From contig DASXAR010000039.1 of the NCBI GenBank assembly GCA_036406595.1, forward strand, positions 5,584 through 69,583: 64,000 bases of DNA, given 5' to 3'. Shown here piece after piece: positions 52,252 to 61,049 of this stretch. How positions within the stretch are numbered: the stretch's first letter is position 1; the number at the start of each line of letters is the position of its first letter. This DNA is from VRUE01 sp036406595 (GTDB lineage: Bacteria > Actinomycetota > Thermoleophilia > Solirubrobacterales > 70-9). The position numbers and the translations under genes are program-made. Under the pieces are notes generated by a model. It searched no databases. It saw nothing but the letters and a program-made list of their open reading frames with translations, and had not been told where the DNA came from.

Positions 52252-53607
52252 ATGGGGAGCGCAAGACTCAGAGCTGTCCTGGCGGTGGGTGTGCTGGCGC
52301 TGCTGGCCTGGACCGCGAACGCCGTCGCCGCGACGACCACGATCGGGCAGCTGGCGCCCAATCCGTACGAATACTCCGGCTACGAATACGTCTATCACCC
52401 GCCCGCGGCGACCTGCGAAGCCGCCCAGGACGTCGCTGGGACGGGCACCAGCTACGCGGTCCCGAGCGGCGGCACGACGATCACCGCCTGGCGCACCAAC
52501 GCGACGACCGGGTCGGGGCAGCAGATGACCTTCAAGGTCTTCCGCAAGGTCGGTGACCCGGCCACCTACGAAGTGGTCGGACACGACGGGCCGCGCACGC
52601 TGACCGCGGGGACGGCCACCGGCGGCACCGTCAATGCCTTCACCGGCCTTTCGATTCCCGTGCAGCCGGGAGACCTGGTCGGGCTCTACCCCGACAACGC
52701 GGCCACCGTCCACGACGCGTGCATCTTTCCGTTCGCCAGCGGCTCCTACCTGTTCCGCAGCGGAAGCCTCGAAGACAGCGGCTCCGGCGCATTCAGCTCG
52801 GCGAGCGGCCAGAGGCCGAACCTGACCGCGACGGTGACCGTCACCTCGGGTGGCGGCGGCCCCGAACTGCACACCCTCACCGTGCTGCATGGCGGGGCCG
52901 GGTACGGCACGGTGCAGAGCTCGCCCGGCGGGATCGATGCCTGCTCCGCCGAATGCTCACACGCGTTCGAAGACGGAACGGTCGTCAACCTCACCGCCAC
53001 GCCGGACGGCTACTCGAACTTCGACGGATGGTCGGGGGGCGCCTGCACCGGGACGGGCTCCTGTCAGCTGACCATCGGCGCCGACGTCTCGGTGACCGCC
53101 GGCTTCTCCGCAAAGGGCTACAGCTACGAATACGGCTACGGGGGCTACGGGCCATCGCAGACCGGGTCGCCAGGCTCGACCCCCATCCGCAGGCGGTGCC
53201 GGAAAGCAGGCAGGCGGACTCGTCATCACAAGCGCGCCAGGCGACATTGCGCCGCGAAGACGAAGCGCGTGGCGAAGAGGGTCCAGAATCAGGCCCTTGG
53301 CGCGCCGGTCCTGGCGACCATGGCCGGGCGGACCCTCTACAGCCTCAGCGCCGAGCATGGAAAGACGTTCATCTGCACCGGAGCGTGCCTGGCGACATGG
53401 CACCCGCTCCTCCTGCGGGCCGGACTCCGCCCGATCGGCCCGGTCAAGCTGGGCACGGTGAGGCGCCCGGAGGGCAGGATCCAGATCACCTATCACGGCA
53501 GGCCCGTCTACACCTTCAGCGGCGACAGCGGGCCCGGCCAGGCGAACGGCCAGGGGTTCAAGGACGTCGGTACCTGGGGCGCCGTGACGATTCCGCTTGG
53601 GAGCTAG
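52252..53607 (+). CDS. Secreted protein with InlB-type repeat and C-terminal PF03640-like domain
   Basis: The 451-residue product has a signal peptide (AVLAVGVLALLAWTANAVAA). A beta-rich first domain is followed by an InlB B-repeat-like domain (LTVLHGGAGYGTVQSSPGGI, FDGWSGGACTG), then a Tyr/Gly run, a basic linker, and a final domain close to the secreted-repeat family PF03640 (TLYSLSAEHGKTFICTGACL, VYTFSGDSGPGQANGQGFKD). Its Y-x-aromatic-x-x-D motif is altered to YSLSAE. ATG 52252 follows GGAAGGAG with almost no spacer, so another start may be used. It overlaps the convergent permease stop in CTAG. Confidence 0.75.
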   Translation: MGSARLRAVLAVGVLALLAWTANAVAATTTIGQLAPNPYEYSGYEYVYHPPAATCEAAQDVAGTGTSYAVPSGGTTITAWRTNATTGSGQQMTFKVFRKVGDPATYEVVGHDGPRTLTAGTATGGTVNAFTGLSIPVQPGDLVGLYPDNAATVHDACIFPFASGSYLFRSGSLEDSGSGAFSSASGQRPNLTATVTVTSGGGGPELHTLTVLHGGAGYGTVQSSPGGIDACSAECSHAFEDGTVVNLTATPDGYSNFDGWSGGACTGTGSCQLTIGADVSVTAGFSAKGYSYEYGYGGYGPSQTGSPGSTPIRRRCRKAGRRTRHHKRARRHCAAKTKRVAKRVQNQALGAPVLATMAGRTLYSLSAEHGKTFICTGACLATWHPLLLRAGLRPIGPVKLGTVRRPEGRIQITYHGRPVYTFSGDSGPGQANGQGFKDVGTWGAVTIPLGS

Positions 53608-54761
53608 GTAGCACCGACGTCAGGGGAACGCGCCTTCGAGAGATCGGCGGAGATCCGCACCGCCGCGGAGACCAGCGGCGCCGCGAGGATCAGCCCGATG
53701 GTCCCGAAGAGGCAGCCGCCGGCGATCGTGACGATGAGGACGGCAAGCGGATGGAGCCCAAGGGCGGCGCCGTAGGCGATCGGCTGCACCATCTGCTGAA
53801 GCACGCCGTTCGCCAGCAGGACGATGACCGCCAGGGCCAGCGCCGCCGCCGGGCCCTGGCCGCCGAGGGCGATCAGGACCGCGAATGCGCCGGCGGTCCA
53901 GGCCCCCAGGTACGGCACGTATCCGCCGAGGAAGGTGACGACGGCGATCGTCCCGGACAGCGGCACCCCCAGCAACAGGGCGCCGACCCCGACGATCAGC
54001 GCGCTCCAGGCCGCCACCACGGTGACCCCGACGAAGTAGCCTCGGAGCGATGCCGCAACCCTGCCCACAACGGTGCGGGCGATCGGCACCGGCACCCCCA
54101 TGTGCCGCTCGACGAAGGCGCCGATCGTCGGAGCGTCCTTGAGGATGAAGAACAGGCTCAGCGCCGTGAAGGAGAGAAAGACGGCCAGCGACGCCAGCTC
54201 GTCGATAGCGCCCAGGACACCGTGCGTGAGGGCTTCGAAGCCTCCGCTCACCGAGGCGCTCGCGTGGCTTTTCGCGTCGCCCGCGGTGGCCGCGCCCACT
54301 CCCAGGTCCCTGGCCCACGACTCGACCTGGCTCGCGCCTTCCTGAAGCCTCTGGCTGAGCCCGTCGGCCTGGCTCGCGATTCCGGTCAGGACGACGAAGC
54401 CGACCGCGACCCCGATGCCGACGATCGCGAGGAAGACGAGAGCCGCGCCGACGGCCCTCGGCACCCCCCGACCCCGCAGCAGATCGACCAAGGGCGAGGC
54501 GACGGAGGCGATGATCGCCGCGGTGACCACCGGCAGCACGATCGTCTGCGTCAGCGAGAGCAGGGTGATCGCGCCGACGAGGGCGGCGGCGACCCCGACC
54601 AGCAGCCAGGCCGAGAAGCCCAGGTCCCGCATCCATCCCGGGGCGGCGAACAGCCCGCTCAGCTCGCCGGCCTCGATCTCGATCACTTCGTCGACGTCGC
54701 CGCCGGGCTCGGCCCCGGGGCGACGCAGGCGGCCCCTGATGATCGGATTCCTACGGCCCAT
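53604..54761 (-). CDS. AI-2E family transporter
   Basis: The 385-residue membrane protein has about eight helices and the AI-2E/PerM arrangement: a long middle amphipathic domain (ASQADGLSQRLQEGASQVES) between two sets of helices, with GGYVPYLGAWTAG and LHPLAVLIVTIAGGCLFG near the end. Family members export signalling molecules or sodium; this one cannot be assigned further. The N-terminal 40 residues are hydrophilic. It converges with the secreted gene, with a 4-base overlap. Confidence 0.9.
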   Translation of the reverse strand: MGRRNPIIRGRLRRPGAEPGGDVDEVIEIEAGELSGLFAAPGWMRDLGFSAWLLVGVAAALVGAITLLSLTQTIVLPVVTAAIIASVASPLVDLLRGRGVPRAVGAALVFLAIVGIGVAVGFVVLTGIASQADGLSQRLQEGASQVESWARDLGVGAATAGDAKSHASASVSGGFEALTHGVLGAIDELASLAVFLSFTALSLFFILKDAPTIGAFVERHMGVPVPIARTVVGRVAASLRGYFVGVTVVAAWSALIVGVGALLLGVPLSGTIAVVTFLGGYVPYLGAWTAGAFAVLIALGGQGPAAALALAVIVLLANGVLQQMVQPIAYGAALGLHPLAVLIVTIAGGCLFGTIGLILAAPLVSAAVRISADLSKARSPDVGAT

Positions 54762-54829
54762 TCGCCGGCTTCCTCGCGATTACGGGACGATACGTTGCAC
54801 TCCCGACGAAGCGACCGACGGGCCACCAC

Positions 54830-55588
54830 TTGAGCGATCCAGCGCGAGTCACCTATGTCGGCCACGCCACCGTCCTGATCGAGCTGGACCGCGTCCGGAT
54901 CCTCACCGACCCGGTGCTGCGGGAAAGGATCGGTCCCCTGCGCCGCCGCGGCGCGCCTCCCGCGAGCACTGTGGCGGAGGACCTCGACGCCGTGTTGATC
55001 TCCCACCTGCACCACGACCACGCCGATCTGCCCTCCCTGCGGCGGCTTGACCGGGGGGTGCGAGCGTTCGTGCCGTCAGGCGCCGCAGGGCTGCTGAGGC
55101 GCCAGGGCTTCACCGACGTCGCCGAGCTGGAGGCCGGTGACTCGGTCGCCGTCGGCGGGGTCCGGGTTTCCGCGGTGGAGGCCAGGCACGCCGGCGGACA
55201 CCGCCTCGGTGCCCGCGCCACGGCCGCTCTCGGGTTCCTCGTGGCCGGCTCGCAGAGCGTGTATTTCGCCGGTGACACTGACCTCTTCGACGGCATGGAG
55301 CGCCTCGGCGATCGGCTCGACCTCGCCCTCCTGCCGGTCTGGGGATGGGGGCCCAACCTCGGGCCCGGCCACCTGGACCCCGAGCGCGCCGCGAAGGGCG
55401 CGGCGGCGCTCTCGCCGAGGATCGCCGTCCCGATCCACTGGGGAACCCTCTACCCGCTCGGCCTGTCGCGCCTTGCCCCCGGCCGGCTCACCGAGCCACC
55501 CCGCGAATTCGCCCGATGGGCGGAGAGGCTCTCGCCTCAGGTCGAGGTGCGCGTGCTGGCCCCTGGGGAGGCGACGTCGCTCTCGTAG
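54830..55588 (+). CDS. UlaG-like metallo-beta-lactamase hydrolase
   Basis: The 252-residue protein starts with YVGHATVLIELDRVRILTDP, the mark of the UlaG/NAPE-PLD-like MBL branch, and has ISHLHHDHADLPSL (zinc H-x-H-x-D-H), FAGDTDLFDGM, and PIHWGTLYPLG. These hydrolyse cyclic or phosphodiester-type substrates; the exact one is unknown. It starts at TTG 54830, since no other start fits the conserved N-terminus. Its 3' end overlaps the convergent phosphodiesterase gene by about 50 bases. Confidence 0.88.
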   Translation: MSDPARVTYVGHATVLIELDRVRILTDPVLRERIGPLRRRGAPPASTVAEDLDAVLISHLHHDHADLPSLRRLDRGVRAFVPSGAAGLLRRQGFTDVAELEAGDSVAVGGVRVSAVEARHAGGHRLGARATAALGFLVAGSQSVYFAGDTDLFDGMERLGDRLDLALLPVWGWGPNLGPGHLDPERAAKGAAALSPRIAVPIHWGTLYPLGLSRLAPGRLTEPPREFARWAERLSPQVEVRVLAPGEATSLS

Positions 55589-57612
55589 CTCGAGTGGCCG
55601 AGCGAAGCCAACCAGCCGCGGAGGATTCGGTGGACCCGCTCCGCACCGACCACATCGTCGTCGGGCCAGCTGAGCTCGGTCGGGTGCAGGACGAACGGGT
55701 GGCTCTGGGTCCCCCCCATTCCACCGTGGGAGCCGACCAGCTCCTCGAAGGCGGCGACCTCGCCGAACTCGGGCCAGAAGGTGCTGTTCACCATCAGGTC
55801 GGCGCAGTGGGGGAATCCGTCGGTGCGACGCACGTGATCGGCGGCATGCGGCCCGAAGACGGCAAGCGGATCGTCTCCCTCGACCCGCTCTTCGTCGAGG
55901 AAGTTGACGCCCTCGCCGCCGAGCGCGACAGCCCCGAAGCGCTCCGACCGAACCAGCACGAAGCCGATCCCTGGGTGGTCCCGCAGGGCCGAGAGCAGAC
56001 GGGGATACCTCGACTCGAGGCGCTCCATCGTCAACCGTCCGGGCTCGCGGGGAAAGCTGATCAGCCCAAGGCAGCCGGAGGCCATCACGGAGAGCTCGGG
56101 GACCTCGCTTCCGCCCCGGGCTCGCTCGACCTCCTCGCGCGCGTCCGGGTCGAGGATCACGGCATCGCCGGCGCGGCGGCGCCGTGTCGCGGTCCTCACC
56201 GTCCGCGCCGCCGCCGTGTCGTCTCGGGCGACCTCGGTCAGGCCGGCGCTCAGATAGGCGAGGGCGTCGTCCTCACCCTCGTCGACCGCGATCACGCTCT
56301 CCGGGTCGCAGGTCGACCGCACCAGCTCCTCGAGCGTCTGCCCGTATCGGTCGCGAAACGTCTCGCCCTGCGACTGCCCATGGTCGGAGAGGACCACCAG
56401 CCGGTAGGGCCGGGGGGCGTCGGCGGCCGCCGCGGCGATCCGCGCGATCTGGCGGTCAAGGTCGCGCAGCACGGCAAGGGCGTCGTGCCGTTCGATCCCG
56501 GAATGGTGGGCGACCTCGTCGTAGGCGAGAAAGGTCGTGTAGATGACCGGGCGCCCGGCGAGGATGTCGCCGACCACGCTGGCGACCTGCAGGTCCCTCT
56601 GAACCACCGTCGCCCACGCCCTGACCAGTGCATAGGAGCGATTGCGCGCCATGCGAGGACGGACGTCGTCCCGAACCTGGCTGCGGGCCGCGCGCCGCTC
56701 GCGCCCGACGTCGGTGAGCGCGAGAACCAGGGTGCGCGCGACTCCGTAGGGGCGGGCGAAGTAGGCAGCGTAGTCACGCCCGATCGGCCGCCTCCTGCGC
56801 AGCGCCGTGCTCATCGTCAGCATCGAGTGCGGCGCGTCCCCCGAGAGGATGTTCGCGCGGCTCGCGCCATCGGCATGCAGCAGCCCAGCCCCGTCGGAGT
56901 GGCGCCGCTCCAGCTCTTCGGCGTCGCGTGGATGGTTGGTCACGATCGCCGTGTCGCGATCCTTCTCCCACCAGCGGAAGGCCGGCATGTCGTGGTTGGA
57001 GCCGTGGAGCAGCCCCGCCTGGCAGGCGCCTGTCTGCGAGGACCAGTCGGTCTCCCATTCCTCCAGCCTGTGGGTGCCGTCGCGCAGCCAGCCGGCCAGG
57101 TTGGGGGCATCTCCGGCGGCAAGCGCCCGATGCAGCACGTCGTGGGCGAGGCCGTCGATCTCGAGGAAGACGACACCGGGGACATCGCTCTCCACGGCGG
57201 CGCCCCGACGCCGCGCCTGGCGGCGCACGACGTTGCGATACCAGGCATCGTCCTCGTCGATCGCGAGGAGTGAGTAGAAGCCGGCGGTGAGGGCGGCCAT
57301 CGCGACCGTGACCACGACCCCCTCTGCGACCCCGTCCAGGTGCGCCCCGGGAATGAGGTCGATGGCGAAAGTGACGAGCACTCCGTTCAGGATCAGCGCC
57401 GCGACCCCCAGCGTGAGGACGGTCAGCGGCAGCGCGATTCGGGCGAGGACCGGCCAGACGAGCGCGTTCAGCAGGCCGATCAGCGCCGCCGCCCCGAGCG
57501 CGGCTCCGGGCCCTTCCAGGACGAACCCCCGAAGCACCACCGAGAGCAGAAGCAGGCATGCCGCGTCGAGCAGAAGGACCAGTAGGCCCCGGAGGGCGGT
57601 TCGAAGGCTCAT
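55537..57612 (-). CDS. Phage-holin-like membrane domain fused to a type I phosphodiesterase
   Basis: Residues 1-120 form four hydrophobic helices with the pattern of family IV holin-like proteins (AALIGLLNALVWPVLARIAL). Residues about 140-690 are an alkaline phosphatase superfamily domain: VVFLEIDGLAHDVLHRAL with the metal Asp, a Thr/Ser region SSQTGACQAGLLHG in place of the usual nucleophile, TTFLAYDEVAHHSG and VVLSDHGQSQG. It may be a membrane-bound phosphodiesterase or phosphotransferase acting on envelope lipids. Length 691; start ATG 57612. Confidence 0.85.
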   Translation of the reverse strand: MSLRTALRGLLVLLLDAACLLLLSVVLRGFVLEGPGAALGAAALIGLLNALVWPVLARIALPLTVLTLGVAALILNGVLVTFAIDLIPGAHLDGVAEGVVVTVAMAALTAGFYSLLAIDEDDAWYRNVVRRQARRRGAAVESDVPGVVFLEIDGLAHDVLHRALAAGDAPNLAGWLRDGTHRLEEWETDWSSQTGACQAGLLHGSNHDMPAFRWWEKDRDTAIVTNHPRDAEELERRHSDGAGLLHADGASRANILSGDAPHSMLTMSTALRRRRPIGRDYAAYFARPYGVARTLVLALTDVGRERRAARSQVRDDVRPRMARNRSYALVRAWATVVQRDLQVASVVGDILAGRPVIYTTFLAYDEVAHHSGIERHDALAVLRDLDRQIARIAAAAADAPRPYRLVVLSDHGQSQGETFRDRYGQTLEELVRSTCDPESVIAVDEGEDDALAYLSAGLTEVARDDTAAARTVRTATRRRRAGDAVILDPDAREEVERARGGSEVPELSVMASGCLGLISFPREPGRLTMERLESRYPRLLSALRDHPGIGFVLVRSERFGAVALGGEGVNFLDEERVEGDDPLAVFGPHAADHVRRTDGFPHCADLMVNSTFWPEFGEVAAFEELVGSHGGMGGTQSHPFVLHPTELSWPDDDVVGAERVHRILRGWLASLGHSSYESDVASPGASTRTST

Positions 57613-57642
57613 CGCGGGCTCAGTCTAGGATTCGGAGGGTCA

Positions 57643-58008
57643 ATGATCGAGCTGCTTTCCGGTTTCCCAGAGAACGTGCTGGCCATCGAGGCCAAGGGCG
57701 AGGTGACGGGCGAGGACTACGAGCAGGTCCTGATCCCTGCGGTCGAGAGACAGTTGAAGCGTCACGAGAAGATTCGCCTTCTGTACCTGCTCGGCTCCGA
57801 GTTCGACGGCTATTCGGCGGCGGCGATGTGGGACGACGCGCGGGTCGGCATGGGACATCCGTTCTCATGGGAGCGCATCGCCGTCGTCACCGATCACGAC
57901 GGCTACCGTCGCCTCGTGAAGGGGTTCGGCTTCCTCGTCCCCGGCGAGATCAGGGTCTTCGACATCGCGGAGCTCGACGCGGCAAGGGACTGGATCGCCT
58001 CGGACTGA
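57643..58008 (+). CDS. STAS/SpoIIAA-like domain protein
   Basis: The 121-residue protein matches the SpoIIAA-like (STAS/SEC14) group: NVLAIEAKGEVTGEDYEQVL at the start, KIRLLYLLGSEFDGYSAAAM, and ERIAVVTDHDGYRRLVKGFG. Such proteins are soluble and lack a phospho-serine switch; their function is unknown, although a lipid-binding role has been proposed. The gene converges with the DUF7144-like gene through a GC-rich hairpin. Confidence 0.88.
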   Translation: MIELLSGFPENVLAIEAKGEVTGEDYEQVLIPAVERQLKRHEKIRLLYLLGSEFDGYSAAAMWDDARVGMGHPFSWERIAVVTDHDGYRRLVKGFGFLVPGEIRVFDIAELDAARDWIASD

Positions 58009-58027
58009 CGCCGGCGAGCGGCCGGCG
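58009..58027. terminator. GC-rich hairpin between convergent genes
   Basis: CGCCGGC and GCCGGCG form a perfect 7-base-pair stem around a 5-base loop, immediately after the STAS-like stop codon and before the DUF7144-like stop. Its position suggests a bidirectional terminator. There is no T-run. Confidence 0.45.
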
Positions 58028-58042
58028 CCAGCCCGAATCACC

Positions 58043-58471
58043 TCAGCGGCTCGAGGGTTCCCAGCGGGCGGTCAGCTGGTAGATGATCACCACGTCGAGG
58101 AGAATCATCAGCATCGACCAGAGCGGAGCGGCGGGGAACCAGACGATCTGCGCCACAGCGTTCACCGCGACGAAGAAGATCGCTGCGACCCGGGCCGCCG
58201 CGTTGCCCGTGAGCACGCCGAATCCGGTCAGGGCGATTATCGATCCGAGGATCAGGTGAACCCATCCCCAGGTCGTGAGGTCCACGATCAGCGCTCCCGT
58301 ACCGCCGACGACGACGACTTCGTCGTTGAGGATCGCCGCGAGCCCCCAGAGGGCGTCGAGCGAGCCGACGATTATCAGGACAACGCCTGCAAACGCGAGC
58401 CAACCCGACAGCTCGTCGGAACCTGTTGAGCGCGTGTCGCTCCGTGCGGGGGGGGTAGAACCAGCCTCCAT
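58043..58471 (-). CDS. DUF7144-like membrane protein
   Basis: The 142-residue protein has four membrane helices, starting WLAFAGVVLIIVGSLDALWG and continuing with TWGWVHLILGSIIALTGFGV. The arrangement and the G-W-V-H-L element match the small membrane family DUF7144. The ATG at 58469-58471 was chosen because AAAGGAG lies just upstream. Function is unknown. It is convergent with the STAS-like gene. Confidence 0.82.
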   Translation of the reverse strand: MEAGSTPPARSDTRSTGSDELSGWLAFAGVVLIIVGSLDALWGLAAILNDEVVVVGGTGALIVDLTTWGWVHLILGSIIALTGFGVLTGNAAARVAAIFFVAVNAVAQIVWFPAAPLWSMLMILLDVVIIYQLTARWEPSSR

Positions 58472-58595
58472 CGGTGCTCCTTTCAATCTGGCGTGTGCCA
58501 GTCGATCTCTTTAGATGCCGCGTGGGCGGCGGTGAGGCTGCCGGATCACGCAGAACGAACCTAAATCGAACTTCGCCCCGAGGCAACCGCCTGGA

Positions 58596-59270
58596 CTAAC
58601 CTTCGCATTCCGCCGTCAGCGGGATCTCCTCTTCGTGGACCTGGCCTTCCTGGCTCCTGAAGGTGGCATCGGCGGTGGGATTGCCGTGGCAGAGGTCGCG
58701 GCTCAGCACCAGGTAGCCGCCCTTGCCGCCGTCGATCGTCAGCTCGAAGGACGTCACCGGCGCGTCGGGGATGTCGTCGGCGCCGGCCTGGATCCGTCCG
58801 TGCGTGGAGACGATGCGGCCTTCCAGCAGCACCTCCGCCGGCCCCCCGAGCACGTAAGCAAGGTGGGGCAGCGCGCCGTACCCCGAGACGGCGTAGACCG
58901 GGCCCGACAGCGGCGCCGGGTAGGCGGGGCTGCGGACCCGGGCGAAGCCGACGCGCTGATGCCCCGCGCACCGGTCTGCCTTCAGGTCCTTCCGCGTGCA
59001 GAGCTGGCGGATCGCGGTCGGGTCGACGAGGACGACCGGAGGCAGAGTCACCGCAACCGAGCGGATGTTGGGGTCCCCCGGCCGGGGTGCGACGTCGACG
59101 ACGAAGGCCGGCTTTTCGGTGCGGGCAGTCCCCCCGACCGCCTTCAGCGAAGCCTGCGGCTGAAACGGCTCGCTCGAGGTGCTGGTCCCCGAGCCGCCGC
59201 CGCAGCCGGCTGCGGCCATCGCCAGAGCGACGGCGGCGAGGGCGCAGACCGCGATCGTGGGGTGTCGCAC
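58596..59270 (-). CDS. Lipoprotein of a family common in Solirubrobacterales
   Basis: The 224-residue protein has a lipoprotein signal (ALAAVALAMAAAGC) and then a domain containing DRCAGHQRVGFARVRSPAYP, LSGPVYAVSGYGALPHLAYV and DAPVTSFELTIDGGKGGYLV, with LCHGNPTADATF at its end. The same segment order occurs as one domain in large secreted proteins of related genomes (from memory of the family, not searched). The start is GTG at 59268-59270. The role is unknown; surface exposure is likely. Confidence 0.75.
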   Translation of the reverse strand: MRHPTIAVCALAAVALAMAAAGCGGGSGTSTSSEPFQPQASLKAVGGTARTEKPAFVVDVAPRPGDPNIRSVAVTLPPVVLVDPTAIRQLCTRKDLKADRCAGHQRVGFARVRSPAYPAPLSGPVYAVSGYGALPHLAYVLGGPAEVLLEGRIVSTHGRIQAGADDIPDAPVTSFELTIDGGKGGYLVLSRDLCHGNPTADATFRSQEGQVHEEEIPLTAECEG

Positions 59271-59305
59271 GCCTGCACAGTACCCCGTGCGATTGACTCC
59301 GCTGC

Positions 59306-59803
59306 ATGCGGAATGGCCCCGGCAACCGAATCGCGACGATCGGCGTCTACGGATTCGACCTGCCCGGCTTTCTGGCCGCGCTGGACGGAGCGGCGGTGAC
59401 CACCGTCGTCGACGTGCGCCAGCGGCGCGGGGTGCGGGGGCCCGAGTACGCCTGGGCGAACTCGAGGCGGTTGCAGGCTGCCCTCGCCGAGGCCGGCATC
59501 GACTACGTCCATATGAAGGAGCTGGCGCCGACCACCGAGATGCGCCGGCTCCAGTACAGGGAGGACGCGCGGGAGGGCGTGGGGAAAAGATCTCGAACCA
59601 GGCTGGCCGAGGGCTATGTCGCCGGCTACACGGAGCAGATCCTCGATCCCGCCGATCTCTCCCCGCTGCTCGAGCTCGCCTCGGGTGGCGGAATGCCGGC
59701 GCTGCTCTGCGTCGAGCGGGAGGCCGCCGCCTGCCACCGATCCCTGATCGCCGAGCGTCTGAAGCGCGAGCACGGCCTCCGGGTCCTCCATCTGGGCCCC
59801 TAG
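59306..59803 (+). CDS. DUF488 family protein
   Basis: The 165-residue protein has the DUF488 elements: IATIGVYGF at the start, TTVVDVRQRRGVRGPEYAWA, DYVHMKELAPT and LLCVEREAAACHRSLIAERL, in which the Cys-His pair is conserved. The family is of unknown function, although structures suggest a link to nucleic acid or phosphate binding. ATG 59306 lies about 35 bases from the divergent lipoprotein start. Confidence 0.88.
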   Translation: MRNGPGNRIATIGVYGFDLPGFLAALDGAAVTTVVDVRQRRGVRGPEYAWANSRRLQAALAEAGIDYVHMKELAPTTEMRRLQYREDAREGVGKRSRTRLAEGYVAGYTEQILDPADLSPLLELASGGGMPALLCVEREAAACHRSLIAERLKREHGLRVLHLGP

Positions 59804-59901
59804 GGCGAACCCCCGGCTGCTGAGGGGAATCCCCAATAGACGGAGCGGGTGAGCGATGCCAGCCTGGGATGCGACCCAATCACTCCCGAAGGAGCACCTC
59901 G

Positions 59902-60861
59902 ATGAACGACGACACCTCCACGCAGACCGCCCAGCCGCGCCGGCTGCGGCGCTCCTCCCGCGACCGCCTCCTGCTCGGCGTCGCCGGCGGCCTGGGCCGC
60001 TACTTCCGGATCGACCCGGTGATCTTCCGAATCGGCTTCGGCGTCTCGATCCTGATCGGCGGGCTCGGCGCGCTCGCCTATCTGTTGCTCGCGATCTTCG
60101 TTCCCACCGACGGCGACCCCGACTGGGCGGAGCGGATCGGGGACCGGCTCCGCTCCCGGGGTCTCTGGCGCGCCCTGGGCCTGATCGCGGTCGGTGCGCT
60201 CGCCCTGGCCGGGCTGTTCGCCCTCGCCGGAGGGGCGGCATTCGCAGTCGCCCTCGGATGGGGAGTTCCCGTCGCGATCGCCGTGATCTCGGTCGGCGCC
60301 CTGCTGGCGCTCACCGCCTTCCGCGGCGGCGCCCGGTGGCTGATCGCCCCGGCCGTGGCTATCGCCATCGGGGCCGGCGCCGCGGCGGCTGCCGACCTCG
60401 ACTTCCGCGGCGGCATCGGAGAGCGCGAATACACGCCGACCTCGGCGGCCTCGATTCCGGCCGACGGCTACCGGCTCGGTGTTGGCCGCCTCATCGTCGA
60501 CCTCCGACACCTCGACTGGAACCGGGACCGGATTGTGCGGCTCAAGGTTGACCTCGGCGCTGGCCAGGCCAACGTGTTCGTGCCACGCCGGGTCTGCGTT
60601 GTCGGTGACACGCATGTCGGCGCCGGCGAGAGCGAGATCGTGGGTGAGCTGAACGATGGATTCGACGTCGACCACGGTGCCGGCTCGGATTCGTCCGCCG
60701 TGCCGCGCCTCCAGATCGACGCGGAAGTCGACGTCGGCCAGCTGCGGGTGATCAACAGCGACACCGCCAGCGTCGACAACCCGGGCTACGGGCCGGACCC
60801 CCTCCACGAGGACACCGCGCCGCTGCGCGCGGCTGAGGCGACCGCATGCGCGACCGGCTGA
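59902..60861 (+). CDS. PspC-domain membrane protein with C-terminal beta domain
   Basis: The 319-residue protein has a PspC domain near residues 15-70 (LLLGVAGGLGRYFRIDPVIF, FGVSILIGGLGALAYLLLAI), further hydrophobic helices, and a C-terminal beta-rich domain (VDLRHLDWNRDRIVRLKVDL) like the adhesin-type domain following PspC/LiaF-type proteins. It starts at ATG 59902 after AAGGAG. It is first of four genes ending with a sensor kinase and LuxR regulator, and probably senses or restrains that system in the membrane. Confidence 0.88.
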   Translation: MNDDTSTQTAQPRRLRRSSRDRLLLGVAGGLGRYFRIDPVIFRIGFGVSILIGGLGALAYLLLAIFVPTDGDPDWAERIGDRLRSRGLWRALGLIAVGALALAGLFALAGGAAFAVALGWGVPVAIAVISVGALLALTAFRGGARWLIAPAVAIAIGAGAAAAADLDFRGGIGEREYTPTSAASIPADGYRLGVGRLIVDLRHLDWNRDRIVRLKVDLGAGQANVFVPRRVCVVGDTHVGAGESEIVGELNDGFDVDHGAGSDSSAVPRLQIDAEVDVGQLRVINSDTASVDNPGYGPDPLHEDTAPLRAAEATACATG

Positions 60862-61046
60862 GGGTGGACCGCGTCTCGCTCAGCTCCGGGGTGGTGATTG
60901 CCGCCACCGGGGTCGTGCTGCTCCTCGACTCCTCGGGCGCCGTCGATCTTGCCCCCGGCTGGATGGCGGTGGCGCTGACCGGGGCGGTCGGGGCAATCCT
61001 GCTGCTCGGCGGACTGCTCGACGGCGGCGAGAAGCGTCACGATTGA
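60846..61046 (+). CDS. Small two-helix membrane protein, 66 aa
   Basis: The 66-residue product has two hydrophobic stretches (VVIAATGVVLLLDSSG and WMAVALTGAVGAILLLGGLL), similar to the LiaI/toastrack-adjacent small proteins found between PspC and kinase genes. It starts inside the end of the PspC gene (16 bases of overlap) and lies 3 bases before the kinase gene, so it is translated with both. Confidence 0.75.
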   Translation: MRDRLRVDRVSLSSGVVIAATGVVLLLDSSGAVDLAPGWMAVALTGAVGAILLLGGLLDGGEKRHD

Positions 61047-61049
61047 GGA

